Below, one piece after another: positions 19,809-28,612 of a stretch of DNA of 64,000 bases. Numbering within the stretch: position 1 is the stretch's first letter; each line of letters starts with the position of its first letter. A program made the translations under genes and the position numbers. Origin of the DNA: an uncultured Porphyromonadaceae bacterium (GTDB lineage: Bacteria > Bacteroidota > Bacteroidia > Bacteroidales > Muribaculaceae); assembly GCA_902489275.1 (NCBI GenBank), contig CABTZK010000002.1, forward strand, positions 62,001 through 126,000, given 5' to 3'. The notes under the pieces were generated by a model. The model saw nothing but the letters and a program-made list of their open reading frames with translations, was not told the origin of the DNA and ran no database searches.

Positions 19809-20504
19809 ATGATGAAAAAACTGATTAACGTGGCTATCGACGGCACCTCGTCCAGTGGCAAGAGCACCATGGCCAAGGCACTGGCCAAGCACGTGGGCTA
19901 CACCTATATTGACACGGGAGCCATGTACCGCGCCGTGACGCTGTTTTGCCTTCAGAACGGCTTGATTTCCAACGGTGTGGTCGATGAGCACCGCCTCCTC
20001 TCTTGCCTTGACCACCTCCACATCGAGTTTCGCCAGCAGGCGGGCACGCAAGCGACCTACCTGAACGGGACGAATGTGGAGCGCGAGATTCGCGGCATTG
20101 AGGTGAGCAACCATGTGAGCCAGGTGGCCGCCGTGCCCCAAGTGCGCCACGCCTTAGTGCGCCTGCAACAGGAGATGGGGCGCAAGAAAGGCGTGGTGAT
20201 GGACGGGCGCGACATTGGCACTACCGTGCTTCCCGGTGCCGAAATCAAAGTCTACGTGACCTCAAGCGCCGAGGAACGCGCCCAGCGCCGCTTTGCCGAG
20301 CTTCAAGCCAAGGGCGACACTAACGTCACCTTTGAGGAAGTACTCAAAAACGTGCAAAAACGTGACCACATCGACATGACCCGCCAGGAAAGCCCCCTGC
20401 GCAAAGCCGACGACGCGATTGAACTCGACAGCACCTTCCTCGACCGCGCGCAACAAGCCCAATGGCTGCTTGACCGCTTCGAGCAGTACATGGCCCGGCA
20501 TTGA
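19809..20504 (+). CDS. cmk: Cytidylate kinase
   Basis: Cmk phosphorylates CMP and dCMP to the diphosphates. The 231-residue protein has the P-loop IDGTSSSGKSTMAK at residues 10-23, YIDTGAMYRAVTL, the NMP-binding insert with EIRGIEVSNHVSQVA, and VMDGRDIGTTVLP, all diagnostic. Two successive ATGs (19809 and 19812) are candidate starts; a frame extends further upstream into the MBL gene but has no family match. It is followed by ispH after 48 bases, a neighbour pair common in Bacteroidetes. Confidence 0.96.
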   Translation: MMKKLINVAIDGTSSSGKSTMAKALAKHVGYTYIDTGAMYRAVTLFCLQNGLISNGVVDEHRLLSCLDHLHIEFRQQAGTQATYLNGTNVEREIRGIEVSNHVSQVAAVPQVRHALVRLQQEMGRKKGVVMDGRDIGTTVLPGAEIKVYVTSSAEERAQRRFAELQAKGDTNVTFEEVLKNVQKRDHIDMTRQESPLRKADDAIELDSTFLDRAQQAQWLLDRFEQYMARH

Positions 20505-20552
20505 CGGGCAGCGCGCATCGAAAGCTTGAATCTGAAAAACGTTAACACAACA

Positions 20553-21491
20553 ATGGCAACGATTGAAATTGACAAGGGCTCGGGATTCTGCTTTGGCGTG
20601 ACAACTGCCATCAACAAGGCCGAGGAGGAACTCAACAAGGCGGGACACTTGTACTGCTTAGGCGACATCGTGCACAACACCAGAGAGGTGGAACGCTTAG
20701 AGCACAAAGGGCTTGAAACCATCACCCACGAGCAGCTCAAGCAACTGCACGACGTGAAGGTGCTACTGCGCGCGCATGGCGAGCCTCCAGAGACCTACGA
20801 AATCGCTCGCCAAAACCACATCGAGATCATCGACGCCACGTGTCCCGTGGTGCTCAAACTGCAACAACGCATCGCCGCATCCTACAAGCAGGGAACCCAC
20901 AAGCCGGGCATCGAGGAGGGGGAATCCCAAGCCCACGCCCCCCAAATCGTGATCTACGGCAAGCGAGGCCATGCCGAGGTGAACGGCCTTGTGGGGCAAA
21001 CGGCCGGCCATGCCCTCGTGATTGAGAGCATCGACGAAATTGACAAAATCGACTACTCACGCGACGTGTACCTTTACAGCCAAACGACCAAGAGCGTGCA
21101 GGGCTTTAAGCGGTTAGCGGCCGAGGTGAACCGCCGCATGCTCCCCGGCGCCGAGTTGAAAAGCTACGACACCATTTGCCGGTCGGTGGCCAACCGCATC
21201 CCCCAGATCAGGCAATTTTCCCAGCAGCACCAGCTCATCCTCTTCGTGTGCGGCAGCAAGAGCAGCAACGGCAAAATACTCTTTGCCGAGTGCCACGATG
21301 CCAACCCCCATTCCCACCTCATCAGCAACGAGCGCGAGATCGACCCGGCATGGCTCGACGGGAAAGAACGCATCGGAATCTGCGGCGCCACATCAACCCC
21401 CATGTGGCTCATGAACCAAGTGAAAGAAACGGTGAAACAAATGCTCTCGACCGATGGCCCGAGCGAGAAGCCAACAGGAAGCCTCAAATAG
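20553..21491 (+). CDS. ispH: 4-hydroxy-3-methylbut-2-enyl diphosphate reductase
   Basis: IspH performs the last step of the MEP isoprenoid pathway, reducing HMBPP to IPP and DMAPP with a 4Fe-4S cluster. The 312-residue protein shows the cluster cysteines in GSGFCFGV (Cys13), DATCPVV and DTICRSVANR, the substrate His in LRAHGEPP, and the phrase CGATSTPMWLM at the end. The ATG at 20553 (ATIEIDKG) matches the family start; a TTG nine codons upstream is unlikely. A small insert (KQGTHKPGIEEGESQAH) follows the second cysteine. Confidence 0.96.
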   Translation: MATIEIDKGSGFCFGVTTAINKAEEELNKAGHLYCLGDIVHNTREVERLEHKGLETITHEQLKQLHDVKVLLRAHGEPPETYEIARQNHIEIIDATCPVVLKLQQRIAASYKQGTHKPGIEEGESQAHAPQIVIYGKRGHAEVNGLVGQTAGHALVIESIDEIDKIDYSRDVYLYSQTTKSVQGFKRLAAEVNRRMLPGAELKSYDTICRSVANRIPQIRQFSQQHQLILFVCGSKSSNGKILFAECHDANPHSHLISNEREIDPAWLDGKERIGICGATSTPMWLMNQVKETVKQMLSTDGPSEKPTGSLK

Positions 21492-21499
21492 AAAGACCC

Positions 21500-22432
21500 A
21501 TGACTAAACGCACTCTACTCATCATCATCGCCGTGCTTGCCGTGCTCGACATTGCTGCGGTATTCTGGTACATGGCCAGCCACATCAACAGCGACGGCAA
21601 GGGCTTCGGGCTCTTCGGCAGTGACGACACCGCTGCCACCGCTGCCGACATCATTGGCGATGAAAAGTCCATCCCCGACGAGTTTGAGCTGATTGAGCAG
21701 CACGCCTATTTCACCTCAAGAGCTCCCCAACAGCCTCAAGACCCCATGAGCTACTACACCTGCATCAAGCGCGTGAAAGCCAAAATGCCCAAGAGCGTGA
21801 ACGGCAACTCGTCGATTAGCGACCTGCTAAGCGAAATCAACCGCAAGGCATTTGGCGTGAGCGCATCGACGCTCACGGCCGGCATCAACGCCTTCCTGCG
21901 CGAGCCTCACTTCAATACCGCCCTGCCCATTGACTACAAAACGATTTCGTCGGCACCCAACATCGCCAAGAAATACGGCAACGTCGCGGGCGTGAGCATT
22001 TTCCCCACCCTCACGTCGACCCACCTGCTGATTGTGGCTATCGAGAAGACCTGCTACAATGGCGAGCGCAAGCTGGAGAAGATGGGATTTGTTGCCTACG
22101 ACCGCGTCAACCAGCGTGTCGTGAGCAACAACGAGGTGATCCAGCAAGGCAAACACCAAGATATTGTGAACCTGATAAACGACCAAATTGGCCATATCGA
22201 AAGCCGCACGGGCAAGAAATTCCAGCAGGCCACCGAGGTGCCTGCCGAAATCTATCTGGGGCAGAGGGGCATCTCCTTCATTTTCCAGCCTGGAAAAATC
22301 GCCGATGAGAAAGACGGCATCAAGCAGGTGTTTGTGACCTACAAGGCGCTGAGACCCTACTTGACCAAGCCCTTCTACAAAATGGTGCTGGCCAACTCGC
22401 GCTACTCAAAATACAAATCGCTACATTTCTAA
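21500..22432 (+). CDS. Membrane-anchored protein, unknown function
   Basis: The 310-residue product begins with one hydrophobic helix (RTLLIIIAVLAVLDIAAVFWYM) that should anchor it in the inner membrane with the rest outside the cytoplasm. A short polar linker with DDTAATAADIIGDE leads to a mixed alpha/beta domain containing VAGVSIFPTLTSTHLLIVAIE and YKALRPYLTKPFYKMVLA. I do not recognise a family. It starts eight bases after ispH, ends overlapping the convergent exonuclease gene by four bases, and is probably the last gene of the run from 18109. Confidence 0.72.
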   Translation: MTKRTLLIIIAVLAVLDIAAVFWYMASHINSDGKGFGLFGSDDTAATAADIIGDEKSIPDEFELIEQHAYFTSRAPQQPQDPMSYYTCIKRVKAKMPKSVNGNSSISDLLSEINRKAFGVSASTLTAGINAFLREPHFNTALPIDYKTISSAPNIAKKYGNVAGVSIFPTLTSTHLLIVAIEKTCYNGERKLEKMGFVAYDRVNQRVVSNNEVIQQGKHQDIVNLINDQIGHIESRTGKKFQQATEVPAEIYLGQRGISFIFQPGKIADEKDGIKQVFVTYKALRPYLTKPFYKMVLANSRYSKYKSLHF

Positions 22433-23199
22433 TGCGCCCGCGAGAGCGTGAGCTCCACGGGGCAGTGGTCGCTGCCGAAGACCTCGCTGTGGATGACTGC
22501 GCCCGTCATGCGCGGCACGAGGCGGGTAGAGACCAGGAAATAGTCGATGCGCCATCCCGCATTTCTCTCACGCGCCCTGAAGCGGTAGCTCCACCAGGAG
22601 TAGGCGCCTTCCAAGTCGGGGTAGAAATGGCGGAAGCTATCGGTAAACCCATCGGCGAGCAACTCGGTCATCTTTTGGCGCTCCTCGTCGGTAAAGCCCG
22701 CATTCTTGCGATTCGTCTTCGGGTTTTTCAAGTCGATTTCCTCATGAGCCACATTCATGTCTCCGCACACGACCACCGGCTTCTTCTCGTCGAGCGACTT
22801 CAGGTAGGCGCGAAAATCGTTTTCCCAAGCCATGCGGTAGTCCAGCCGCCGCAAGCCTTCCTGGCTGTTGGGCGTGTAGACGTTGACTAAATAGAAATCG
22901 GCCATTTCCAGCGTGATGACACGCCCCTCGTGGTCGTGCGCGTCAATGCCCATTCCACAAGTGGCGGCCAGCGGCGCATGGCGGGTGAAGATGGCCGTCC
23001 CGCTATAGCCTTTCTTCTCGGCATAGTTCCAATAGCTCGTGTAGCCTTCAAATTGCAAGTCGAGTTGCCCGTGCTGCATCTTGGTTTCCTGCAAGCAGAA
23101 GAAATCGGCATCGATGGCGGCAAAGGTTTCCTTGAACCCCTTGCCCACGGCTGCCCGCAGCCCATTCACGTTCCAAGAGATAAATTTATACATGGCCAT
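22429..23199 (-). CDS. Exodeoxyribonuclease III
   Basis: A 256-residue AP endonuclease/3'-exonuclease of the Xth/ExoA group that repairs abasic sites. All active-site motifs are present: ISWNVNGLRA, FCLQETK, NVYTPNSQEG, GDMNVAHEEIDL, RIDYFLVS and the C-terminal GSDHCPVEL. The start MAMYKF lies 14 bases inside the end of the upstream small membrane gene, indicating coupling; the second ATG (23193) is equally possible. Its stop overlaps the convergent gene by four bases. Confidence 0.95.
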   Translation of the reverse strand: MAMYKFISWNVNGLRAAVGKGFKETFAAIDADFFCLQETKMQHGQLDLQFEGYTSYWNYAEKKGYSGTAIFTRHAPLAATCGMGIDAHDHEGRVITLEMADFYLVNVYTPNSQEGLRRLDYRMAWENDFRAYLKSLDEKKPVVVCGDMNVAHEEIDLKNPKTNRKNAGFTDEERQKMTELLADGFTDSFRHFYPDLEGAYSWWSYRFRARERNAGWRIDYFLVSTRLVPRMTGAVIHSEVFGSDHCPVELTLSRAH

Positions 23200-23470
23200 C
23201 GTCCTCCTCGTGAGTTGTTGTGCGTTGTTCCTCCTTCAGTTGTTCCTCTTGCTCGGCCAGCAGGCGTTCCAGGTCACGCTGCTCAAGTTTCCGCGCCTTG
23301 TGGGCATAATAAATGGCGAAACACAGGGCCGCGAGCGAAACCAGCAGCCCGATGACCATCAGCCATTCCGGCATCAACTGGCGCGTGCCACAAAAGAGCA
23401 CCACGCCAGCGACGAGAATGCACACGAAGTCGATGACAAGCGACCGCTTTCTCAATGTTTTGATATCCAT
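23186..23470 (-). CDS. Small two-helix membrane protein
   Basis: A 94-residue protein with two hydrophobic helices (about residues 11-29 and 36-55) and a charged, Glu/Gln-rich C-terminal helix (KARKLEQRDLERLLAEQEEQLKEE) likely to be a coiled coil on the cytoplasmic side. No family recognised, though similar short proteins are common in Bacteroidetes. It precedes the exonuclease III gene with a 14-base overlap. Nothing suggests a link to DNA repair beyond position. Confidence 0.75.
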   Translation of the reverse strand: MDIKTLRKRSLVIDFVCILVAGVVLFCGTRQLMPEWLMVIGLLVSLAALCFAIYYAHKARKLEQRDLERLLAEQEEQLKEEQRTTTHEEDDGHV

Positions 23471-23986
23471 ATCGAGAGTTCATTAAATCATGATGATTGA
23501 ATGCCCATGAAAGCACGCAACCATTTGGTAGTTTTGACAAAAATAATAAAAATTACACAAAACAAGCAAGTAAATTTGCGATTTTGCGAAAAGAAAAGCA
23601 AAAAACAAATCTCACCAGGATAATAGGCGCAAAAACAAGGGACTTTTTGACGAAAGAAAGCTCCTTCAAATGAAGAAAGGAGCCATCGAGAACGCAAACA
23701 AGCCCATCAGAAGGCATATCCTCAAGAAAGCAAACTTCAATGACTTCTCCAGCCGGAAAATCAAGGAAACACAAAAGAAAATCAACAGAAAGCCAAGGGA
23801 AAAGCTCAACTCTGGCACGCCTAAAGGCAAGTTCTTCGAAAACTCTCCCTAATTTTGCATTTGCTGCTGGACGCTACATCTTAAAATTATAATATTAAAG
23901 GTGAGCAAAAACGTTATAAAAAATTTATTTGTTTCAAATAGAAATATTATATTTGCCAAATAAAGACAAATCAATTATTGACAACT
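23471..23986. other. AT-rich non-coding border of the second R-M island
   Basis: No convincing gene in these 516 bases. A Lys/Asn-rich ORF at 23670-23852 looks like chance translation of A-rich DNA. Composition falls sharply from the GC-rich exonuclease operon, marking the edge of the inserted cassette. Two rightward TAnnTTTG boxes are present, TAATTTTGC at 23850-23858 and TATATTTGC at 23948-23956. I found no integrase, tRNA or clear flanking repeat. Confidence 0.5.
23948..23956 (+). promoter_or_regulatory. -7 box for the XRE-methyltransferase operon
   Basis: TATATTTGC matches TAnnTTTG, with TTTG at 23928-23931 as a possible -33 element; 31 bases before the regulator's ATG. A regulator of this type could act here, but I saw no clear operator palindrome. 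Confidence 0.55.
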
Positions 23987-24277
23987 ATGTTGTTTGCAGA
24001 TAAATTAAAAGAATTAAGAGAAGGAAAACAATTACTTCAAAGGCAGTTGGCTTCTGCGTTGGAAATAGATACCCCTATGTATAGCCGTATTGAAAGAGGG
24101 GAAAGGAAAGCTAAAAGAGACCAGGTCATTTTATTGGCAAAATTACTTGGTGAGAACGAAAAAGAACTTTTGCAATTATGGCTTGCGGATAAAGTCTATG
24201 ATGTTTTGGCAGAAGAGGATTGTGCTGATGGAGTAATAAACATGGTTGCAGAAAATATACGCGAATATGGAAAATAA
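23987..24277 (+). CDS. XRE-family HTH regulator (controller-like)
   Basis: A 96-residue protein with an N-terminal Cro/C1-type helix-turn-helix (FADKLKELREGKQLLQRQLASALEIDTPMYSRIERGER, residues 3-41) and a C-terminal helical extension. Small XRE proteins in front of restriction systems often time expression of the methyltransferase and nuclease, so a controller role is likely here. The ATG at 23987 is preferred to the TTG at 23978. Its end overlaps the methyltransferase start by 11 bases. AT-rich like the rest of the cassette. Confidence 0.88.
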   Translation: MLFADKLKELREGKQLLQRQLASALEIDTPMYSRIERGERKAKRDQVILLAKLLGENEKELLQLWLADKVYDVLAEEDCADGVINMVAENIREYGK

Positions 24278-25157
24278 CATTCAAGATTTTGTTAATAAGG
24301 TTATAGAAGACGACTGCCTGAATGTTATGCCTAACATTCCAGATAAGTCTGTTGATATGATTTTGTGCGATTTACCTTATGGTACAACACAAAACAAGTG
24401 GGATTCTGTTATTGATTTGGGCCTGCTCTGGCAACAATATATGCGTATAATAAAAGATAATGGTGCAATAGTCCTAACGGCGCAAGGTCTTTTCACTGCA
24501 AAACTTATTTTAAGCAATGAGAATTGGTTCAAGTATAAAATAGTTTGGATAAAATCAAAATCAACAAATTTCTTAAATGCCAAGAAACAGCCTTTGCGAA
24601 AACACGAGGATATTTGTGTGTTTTATAAACAACAACCCACATATAATCCTCAAATGACAAAGGGAGAAAGTTATGATAAGGGCGTCCGCAAGAATCAATA
24701 TACAGGGAGTTATGGAGATTTCAAACCGCGACACGTTCAAAGTAATGGTATGCGCTATCCAAATGATGTTCTGCTTATGGATGATAATGAATTGCCAATA
24801 GAAGACTTTTTGTATGTTAAAACGGCAGAATCAGAAGGAGCTGTATATCATCCAACTCAAAAACCTGTTGAGCTTGGGCGATACTTAATAAGAACATTCT
24901 CTAACCCTGGCGATATTATTCTTGATAATGCTTGTGGCAGTGGTAGTTTTTTAGTTGCTGCTGCTATGGAGCATAGAAAGTATATCGGAATTGAGAAAAA
25001 TCAGAATGTAATGCTACATAAGGTCAAAGAAATAGATTATATACAAGTATGTGCAGATCGCCTTGCAAAGGTTACTGCTAAGCAGCACAATGATAAAATG
25101 GAACCTGTCATACAAGGACTTTTTGACAACAAAGTATATACCTCCGCTGCAAAGTAA
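24267..25157 (+). CDS. DNA amino-methyltransferase, beta-class order
   Basis: A 296-residue N6-adenine or N4-cytosine DNA methyltransferase. The catalytic motif IV comes first (CDLPYGTTQNKWD, with DLPY at residues 35-38 replacing the more common DPPY), and the SAM-binding motif I comes late (DNACGSGSF, residues 220-228), so it has the beta-class order. ATHPTQKP-like motif appears as VYHPTQKPVELGRYLI. The target recognition region is residues about 110-190. It starts within the regulator gene and is followed six bases later by the fused restriction-methyltransferase gene, so it is probably a second modification enzyme of one system. Confidence 0.92.
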   Translation: MENNIQDFVNKVIEDDCLNVMPNIPDKSVDMILCDLPYGTTQNKWDSVIDLGLLWQQYMRIIKDNGAIVLTAQGLFTAKLILSNENWFKYKIVWIKSKSTNFLNAKKQPLRKHEDICVFYKQQPTYNPQMTKGESYDKGVRKNQYTGSYGDFKPRHVQSNGMRYPNDVLLMDDNELPIEDFLYVKTAESEGAVYHPTQKPVELGRYLIRTFSNPGDIILDNACGSGSFLVAAAMEHRKYIGIEKNQNVMLHKVKEIDYIQVCADRLAKVTAKQHNDKMEPVIQGLFDNKVYTSAAK

Positions 25158-25162
25158 TAGTT

Positions 25163-28075
25163 ATGGCAAAACTTGATGTAAAGAGAAACGAACGAGATTG
25201 GGCTGGTCAACTTATTAGTTGGATAAAATCAGCTATTGACAAAAAGACTACTGTTTTTCAAGATGCAACTAATGATACTGGAATAAAAATGAAATCGGGA
25301 AGAACTAAATTTCCTGATATTCTTCTTTTCGTTGATAAGACTTCTGGTGTAATATTCAATGGATGGGAATTGAAGTTTCCAGATACTGCCGTTGACGATA
25401 CCGTTATGTTGGAGAATGCGCTGGAAAAGGCACATAAGTTACACTCTGATTCTTTTGTTACATGGAACGGTGCAGAAGCTATCATTTGGCATATAGACGA
25501 TGGAGAATATACACTTGATAGCCTATCAAAGTTAAAAGTCTATCCAAAGGTTTCAACTATCAACAGTCGTGAGGATTTAGCTGATCCTGTAAAGTTTGCA
25601 CAGCACGAACCATTATTGAAAGAGCGTACTGAGGAAATTCTGCATGATTTAGATTCTTTGTATCATAATGGAACTTTGAAACCTGCACTTGATATTTCTA
25701 AAAATATCATTTCTGCTGTACGAGAAGCATCTACTATCATTATTCCACAATTTCAAGAGGCAATAATTCAGGAGAAGGGTAGTAATCGTGCGTTTAGAGA
25801 TGAATTTAATAAATGGAAAATTTATGAAAGTTCCACTTTGAAGATTTTAGAATCCTCGTCAAGAAAGAAGGAGCATGTCATACCAGAACAGGTTTTGGCG
25901 AAGTTTACTTTCTACAACTTGATAGGCAAGACCATTTTCTATTTGACTCTTTGCGAGAACTTAAGCGGAGAGTTGAAACCAATTGCTCTTGATGACAATA
26001 AATCTGCTAAAGATTTATTGAATAGCTATTTTGACAAAGCAAAGAAGATAGATTATCAAGCTATCTTTAGACCGTATTTCACAGATAGTATAGAATATTC
26101 TACTTTGGTCGATAAAGCTATTTATGCTCTATTGGAGGTGCTGATCGCTTTTGATTTCAAAGTGTTGCCAACAGAAGTTATTGGGCATATATTGGAAAAT
26201 CTTGTGCCTGATGATGAGAAGCAGAAGTTTGGGCAATACTTTACTAATGAAGTATTGGCAAAACTTGTGGCTTTCCCTATTGTCAAGACCAATAAGGACG
26301 TATTGTTCGACCCAACTTGTGGGACTGGTACTTTTCTAAGCTCTTTTTATGAGATTTTACGAGCTTTAGGAACGAAAGAGCATGGAGGATTATTAAAGCA
26401 GATCTGGGGCAACGATGTATCCCACTTCCCTGCTATTTTATCTGTTATCAACTTATATAAGCAGGAAGTAGTTGCTACAGAAAATTTTCCTCGTGTTATG
26501 CGTAATGACTTCTTTAATCTGGAAGCTGGGGAGAACATCGTTTTTCCTGATCCACGTGACCATAAAAAGCATATTGACGTGCCTATACCAACTTTTGATG
26601 GGATTGCAAGCAATTTCCCGTTCATACAGCAGGAGGATATTCCCAATGAGAAACTGTCAGCTTTCTTTAGAGAGCAATTTCAGAGTGAGCAGCAAGCTTT
26701 TTTGAAAGACAAAACATTCAAAATCAATGAGCGATCTGATTATTTTACATATTGCATTTATAATGCGGATAGATTTCTCAAGCCTGATGGCTGTTTGTCT
26801 GCAATAACATCTAATGCGTGGTTAGGAAAAGAATATGGCTTTCAATTTAAGAAGTTCTTATTAGACAACTTCCATATACGATACGTTGTAAAGAGCAATG
26901 CAGAGCATTGGTTTAAGGATTCTCAAGTGTCCACTATTTATTTTGTCTTAGATAAGATGCAAAGTTGTGAACCAACGAAGTTTATCACACTCAATCGTAA
27001 GTTGAGTGAATTGTTTGTTGCTGAATCTAAAAGTGGGCAAATACAGCGGATTGAAGATTTTTATAGTGATATAGATAATTGCAGTGATTCTCATAATGAG
27101 CTATGGGAGAAGGATGATTTCTTTGCTGACCTGTATAAGCGTAAAGATGGAAGTTTATCTGTATGTTTGGCATCTAAGGTCTGTTTGTTAGATAGTCTTA
27201 AAAACAAGATTAATTGGGGACAATTTTTCCTTTCCACCAATCTATTTGGCAGCTTTGATAGTTGTCTGATACAATATTATCCCAACATCGTAAAGGTGTT
27301 TAGAGGCGAGCGAACGGGTTGGAACCCAATGTTCGTTATCAAAGAAGAAAATGTAAGGACTTCACACATTGACGAAAAGTATTTGGTCCCGTATGTGAAG
27401 TCATCATCAGAGCTTCAACAGATAGAGTTTGATGATAATTATAAATTCAAGGCATTTGTCTGCCAAGATGAAGAAAAGGTAATAGACAAAGGAACGAAAT
27501 CGTGGATTGATAAATTTGTGAACGCACTTAACAAGAATGGTAGCCAAACTATACGAGAGGCATGCGCAGGACACCGTCCTTATTGGTATTCTTTGAATCC
27601 AAAAAGGGCGCATATTATCACCGCAATAAATCCATACGAGCGTTTCTTCTTTACCTTTGCCAAAGAGCCGTTTGTAATTGACCAACGTTTGATAGCTATG
27701 CAAGTGCAAGAAGGTTATGATGTAGAGCTGATTGCCGCCTTACTCAACTCTGTTATAACATTCCTAATACTTGAAATGCGTGGCACTTCACGTAATTTGG
27801 GTGCTTTAGATCTAAATGCAGATTTCTTAAAACAACTCAAGATGTTAAATCCTAACTTATTGAACAAGAAAAAAATTGATGCTATTATCTCTGCTTTTCA
27901 ACCAATTAAGAACCGAACTATTAATTCTGTTATGGAAGAAGCAACTCGTACTGATAGGCGCAATTTTGATGCAACTATATTAAGGTGTTTTGGCTTAGAT
28001 GAGAAACTGCTCGACAGTCTGTATAATGTCCTTATCGGTGCAGTAAATGATAGAATATCGATATCAAAAAGATAG
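25163..28075 (+). CDS. Fused restriction endonuclease / gamma-class N6-adenine methyltransferase (type IIG-like)
   Basis: A 970-residue protein joining a nuclease and a methylase. The N-terminal part has a PD-(D/E)xK core: P51-D52 in KFPDILLF and E69-L-K71 in GWELKF. After a helical linker comes the methylase, with KFGQYFTNEVLAKL, motif I DPTCGTGTFLSS (from residue 383) and motif IV NFPF (484-487), where NPPY/F is the usual form. The rest (about 560-950), with phrases such as HWFKDSQVSTIYFV and INPYERFFFTFAKEPFVIDQRLIA, should be target recognition and helical spacer. Having a separate methyltransferase next to it resembles type IIG systems with an extra strand-specific methylase. Specificity is unknown. 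Confidence 0.87.
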   Translation: MAKLDVKRNERDWAGQLISWIKSAIDKKTTVFQDATNDTGIKMKSGRTKFPDILLFVDKTSGVIFNGWELKFPDTAVDDTVMLENALEKAHKLHSDSFVTWNGAEAIIWHIDDGEYTLDSLSKLKVYPKVSTINSREDLADPVKFAQHEPLLKERTEEILHDLDSLYHNGTLKPALDISKNIISAVREASTIIIPQFQEAIIQEKGSNRAFRDEFNKWKIYESSTLKILESSSRKKEHVIPEQVLAKFTFYNLIGKTIFYLTLCENLSGELKPIALDDNKSAKDLLNSYFDKAKKIDYQAIFRPYFTDSIEYSTLVDKAIYALLEVLIAFDFKVLPTEVIGHILENLVPDDEKQKFGQYFTNEVLAKLVAFPIVKTNKDVLFDPTCGTGTFLSSFYEILRALGTKEHGGLLKQIWGNDVSHFPAILSVINLYKQEVVATENFPRVMRNDFFNLEAGENIVFPDPRDHKKHIDVPIPTFDGIASNFPFIQQEDIPNEKLSAFFREQFQSEQQAFLKDKTFKINERSDYFTYCIYNADRFLKPDGCLSAITSNAWLGKEYGFQFKKFLLDNFHIRYVVKSNAEHWFKDSQVSTIYFVLDKMQSCEPTKFITLNRKLSELFVAESKSGQIQRIEDFYSDIDNCSDSHNELWEKDDFFADLYKRKDGSLSVCLASKVCLLDSLKNKINWGQFFLSTNLFGSFDSCLIQYYPNIVKVFRGERTGWNPMFVIKEENVRTSHIDEKYLVPYVKSSSELQQIEFDDNYKFKAFVCQDEEKVIDKGTKSWIDKFVNALNKNGSQTIREACAGHRPYWYSLNPKRAHIITAINPYERFFFTFAKEPFVIDQRLIAMQVQEGYDVELIAALLNSVITFLILEMRGTSRNLGALDLNADFLKQLKMLNPNLLNKKKIDAIISAFQPIKNRTINSVMEEATRTDRRNFDATILRCFGLDEKLLDSLYNVLIGAVNDRISISKR

Positions 28076-28583
28076 TTCAATACTGTTCCAAATCAAACAT
28101 TATGAAGATGGACGAGTTTGAATAAATGCTTAAAAATAATATTAGTGAGTTAATCGCATTACAAGAGCAGTGTCAAAATACAGATGTAAAGTGTGCTTCT
28201 AAGCATTCTTAAGACTATTGTGTGGATAAGAGAAATCAATGAAGATATAGAGAGAAGTATAATACCACCTGACCTGAATTCGGGATTAGAAAGTGATAAA
28301 AAGTTGGTAATCTCGCTATTTTTTGTATATTTATATTTGATTATCAATAAGTTGCAAAACTGATTTCAATTAATTTTGAGTTGATAGAGAACAACCGATA
28401 ACCTCTGTCATAACATGGAGGGAAGACCTGCATGCACGATGGAGACCGTCAAGAAATGACTATCCTTATCCAAAACCCAGGTTATAAGGAAATTTTGACA
28501 AGACAAAGTTGTTTTTAATGAAAGAGCCGTGTGAGAAGCTGTAAAAAATTGCTTTTTCATTTTGTTTTGTGGCGGTTCTGGTG
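28076..28583. other. AT-rich non-coding right border of the second R-M island
   Basis: About 500 bases without a convincing gene; the longest frame with an ATG near the R-M end codes for 28 residues. The AT-rich composition continues to about 28560, then returns to the GC-rich backbone at the phoH promoter. A stretch around 28380-28540 with GAGCCGTGTGAG was examined as a possible intron remnant and not accepted. Confidence 0.45.
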
Positions 28584-28592
28584 TAACTTTGC
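28584..28592 (+). promoter_or_regulatory. -7 box of the phoH-purC-ubiE run
   Basis: TAACTTTGC matches TAnnTTTG, 21 bases before the phoH ATG. Confidence 0.6.
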
Positions 28593-28612
28593 GGTAGATT
28601 TTAAGCCAATTC

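Noticed and set aside
23670..23852. 60-aa Lys/Asn-rich ORF
   Set aside because: A-rich DNA translated by chance; no promoter at proper distance and no family features.
28380..28540. Possible group II intron remnant (GAGCCGTGTGAG and nearby phrases)
   Set aside because: Only a short match to the intron-like motif, without domain V hairpin, 5' GUGYG or reverse transcriptase; chance similarity cannot be excluded.
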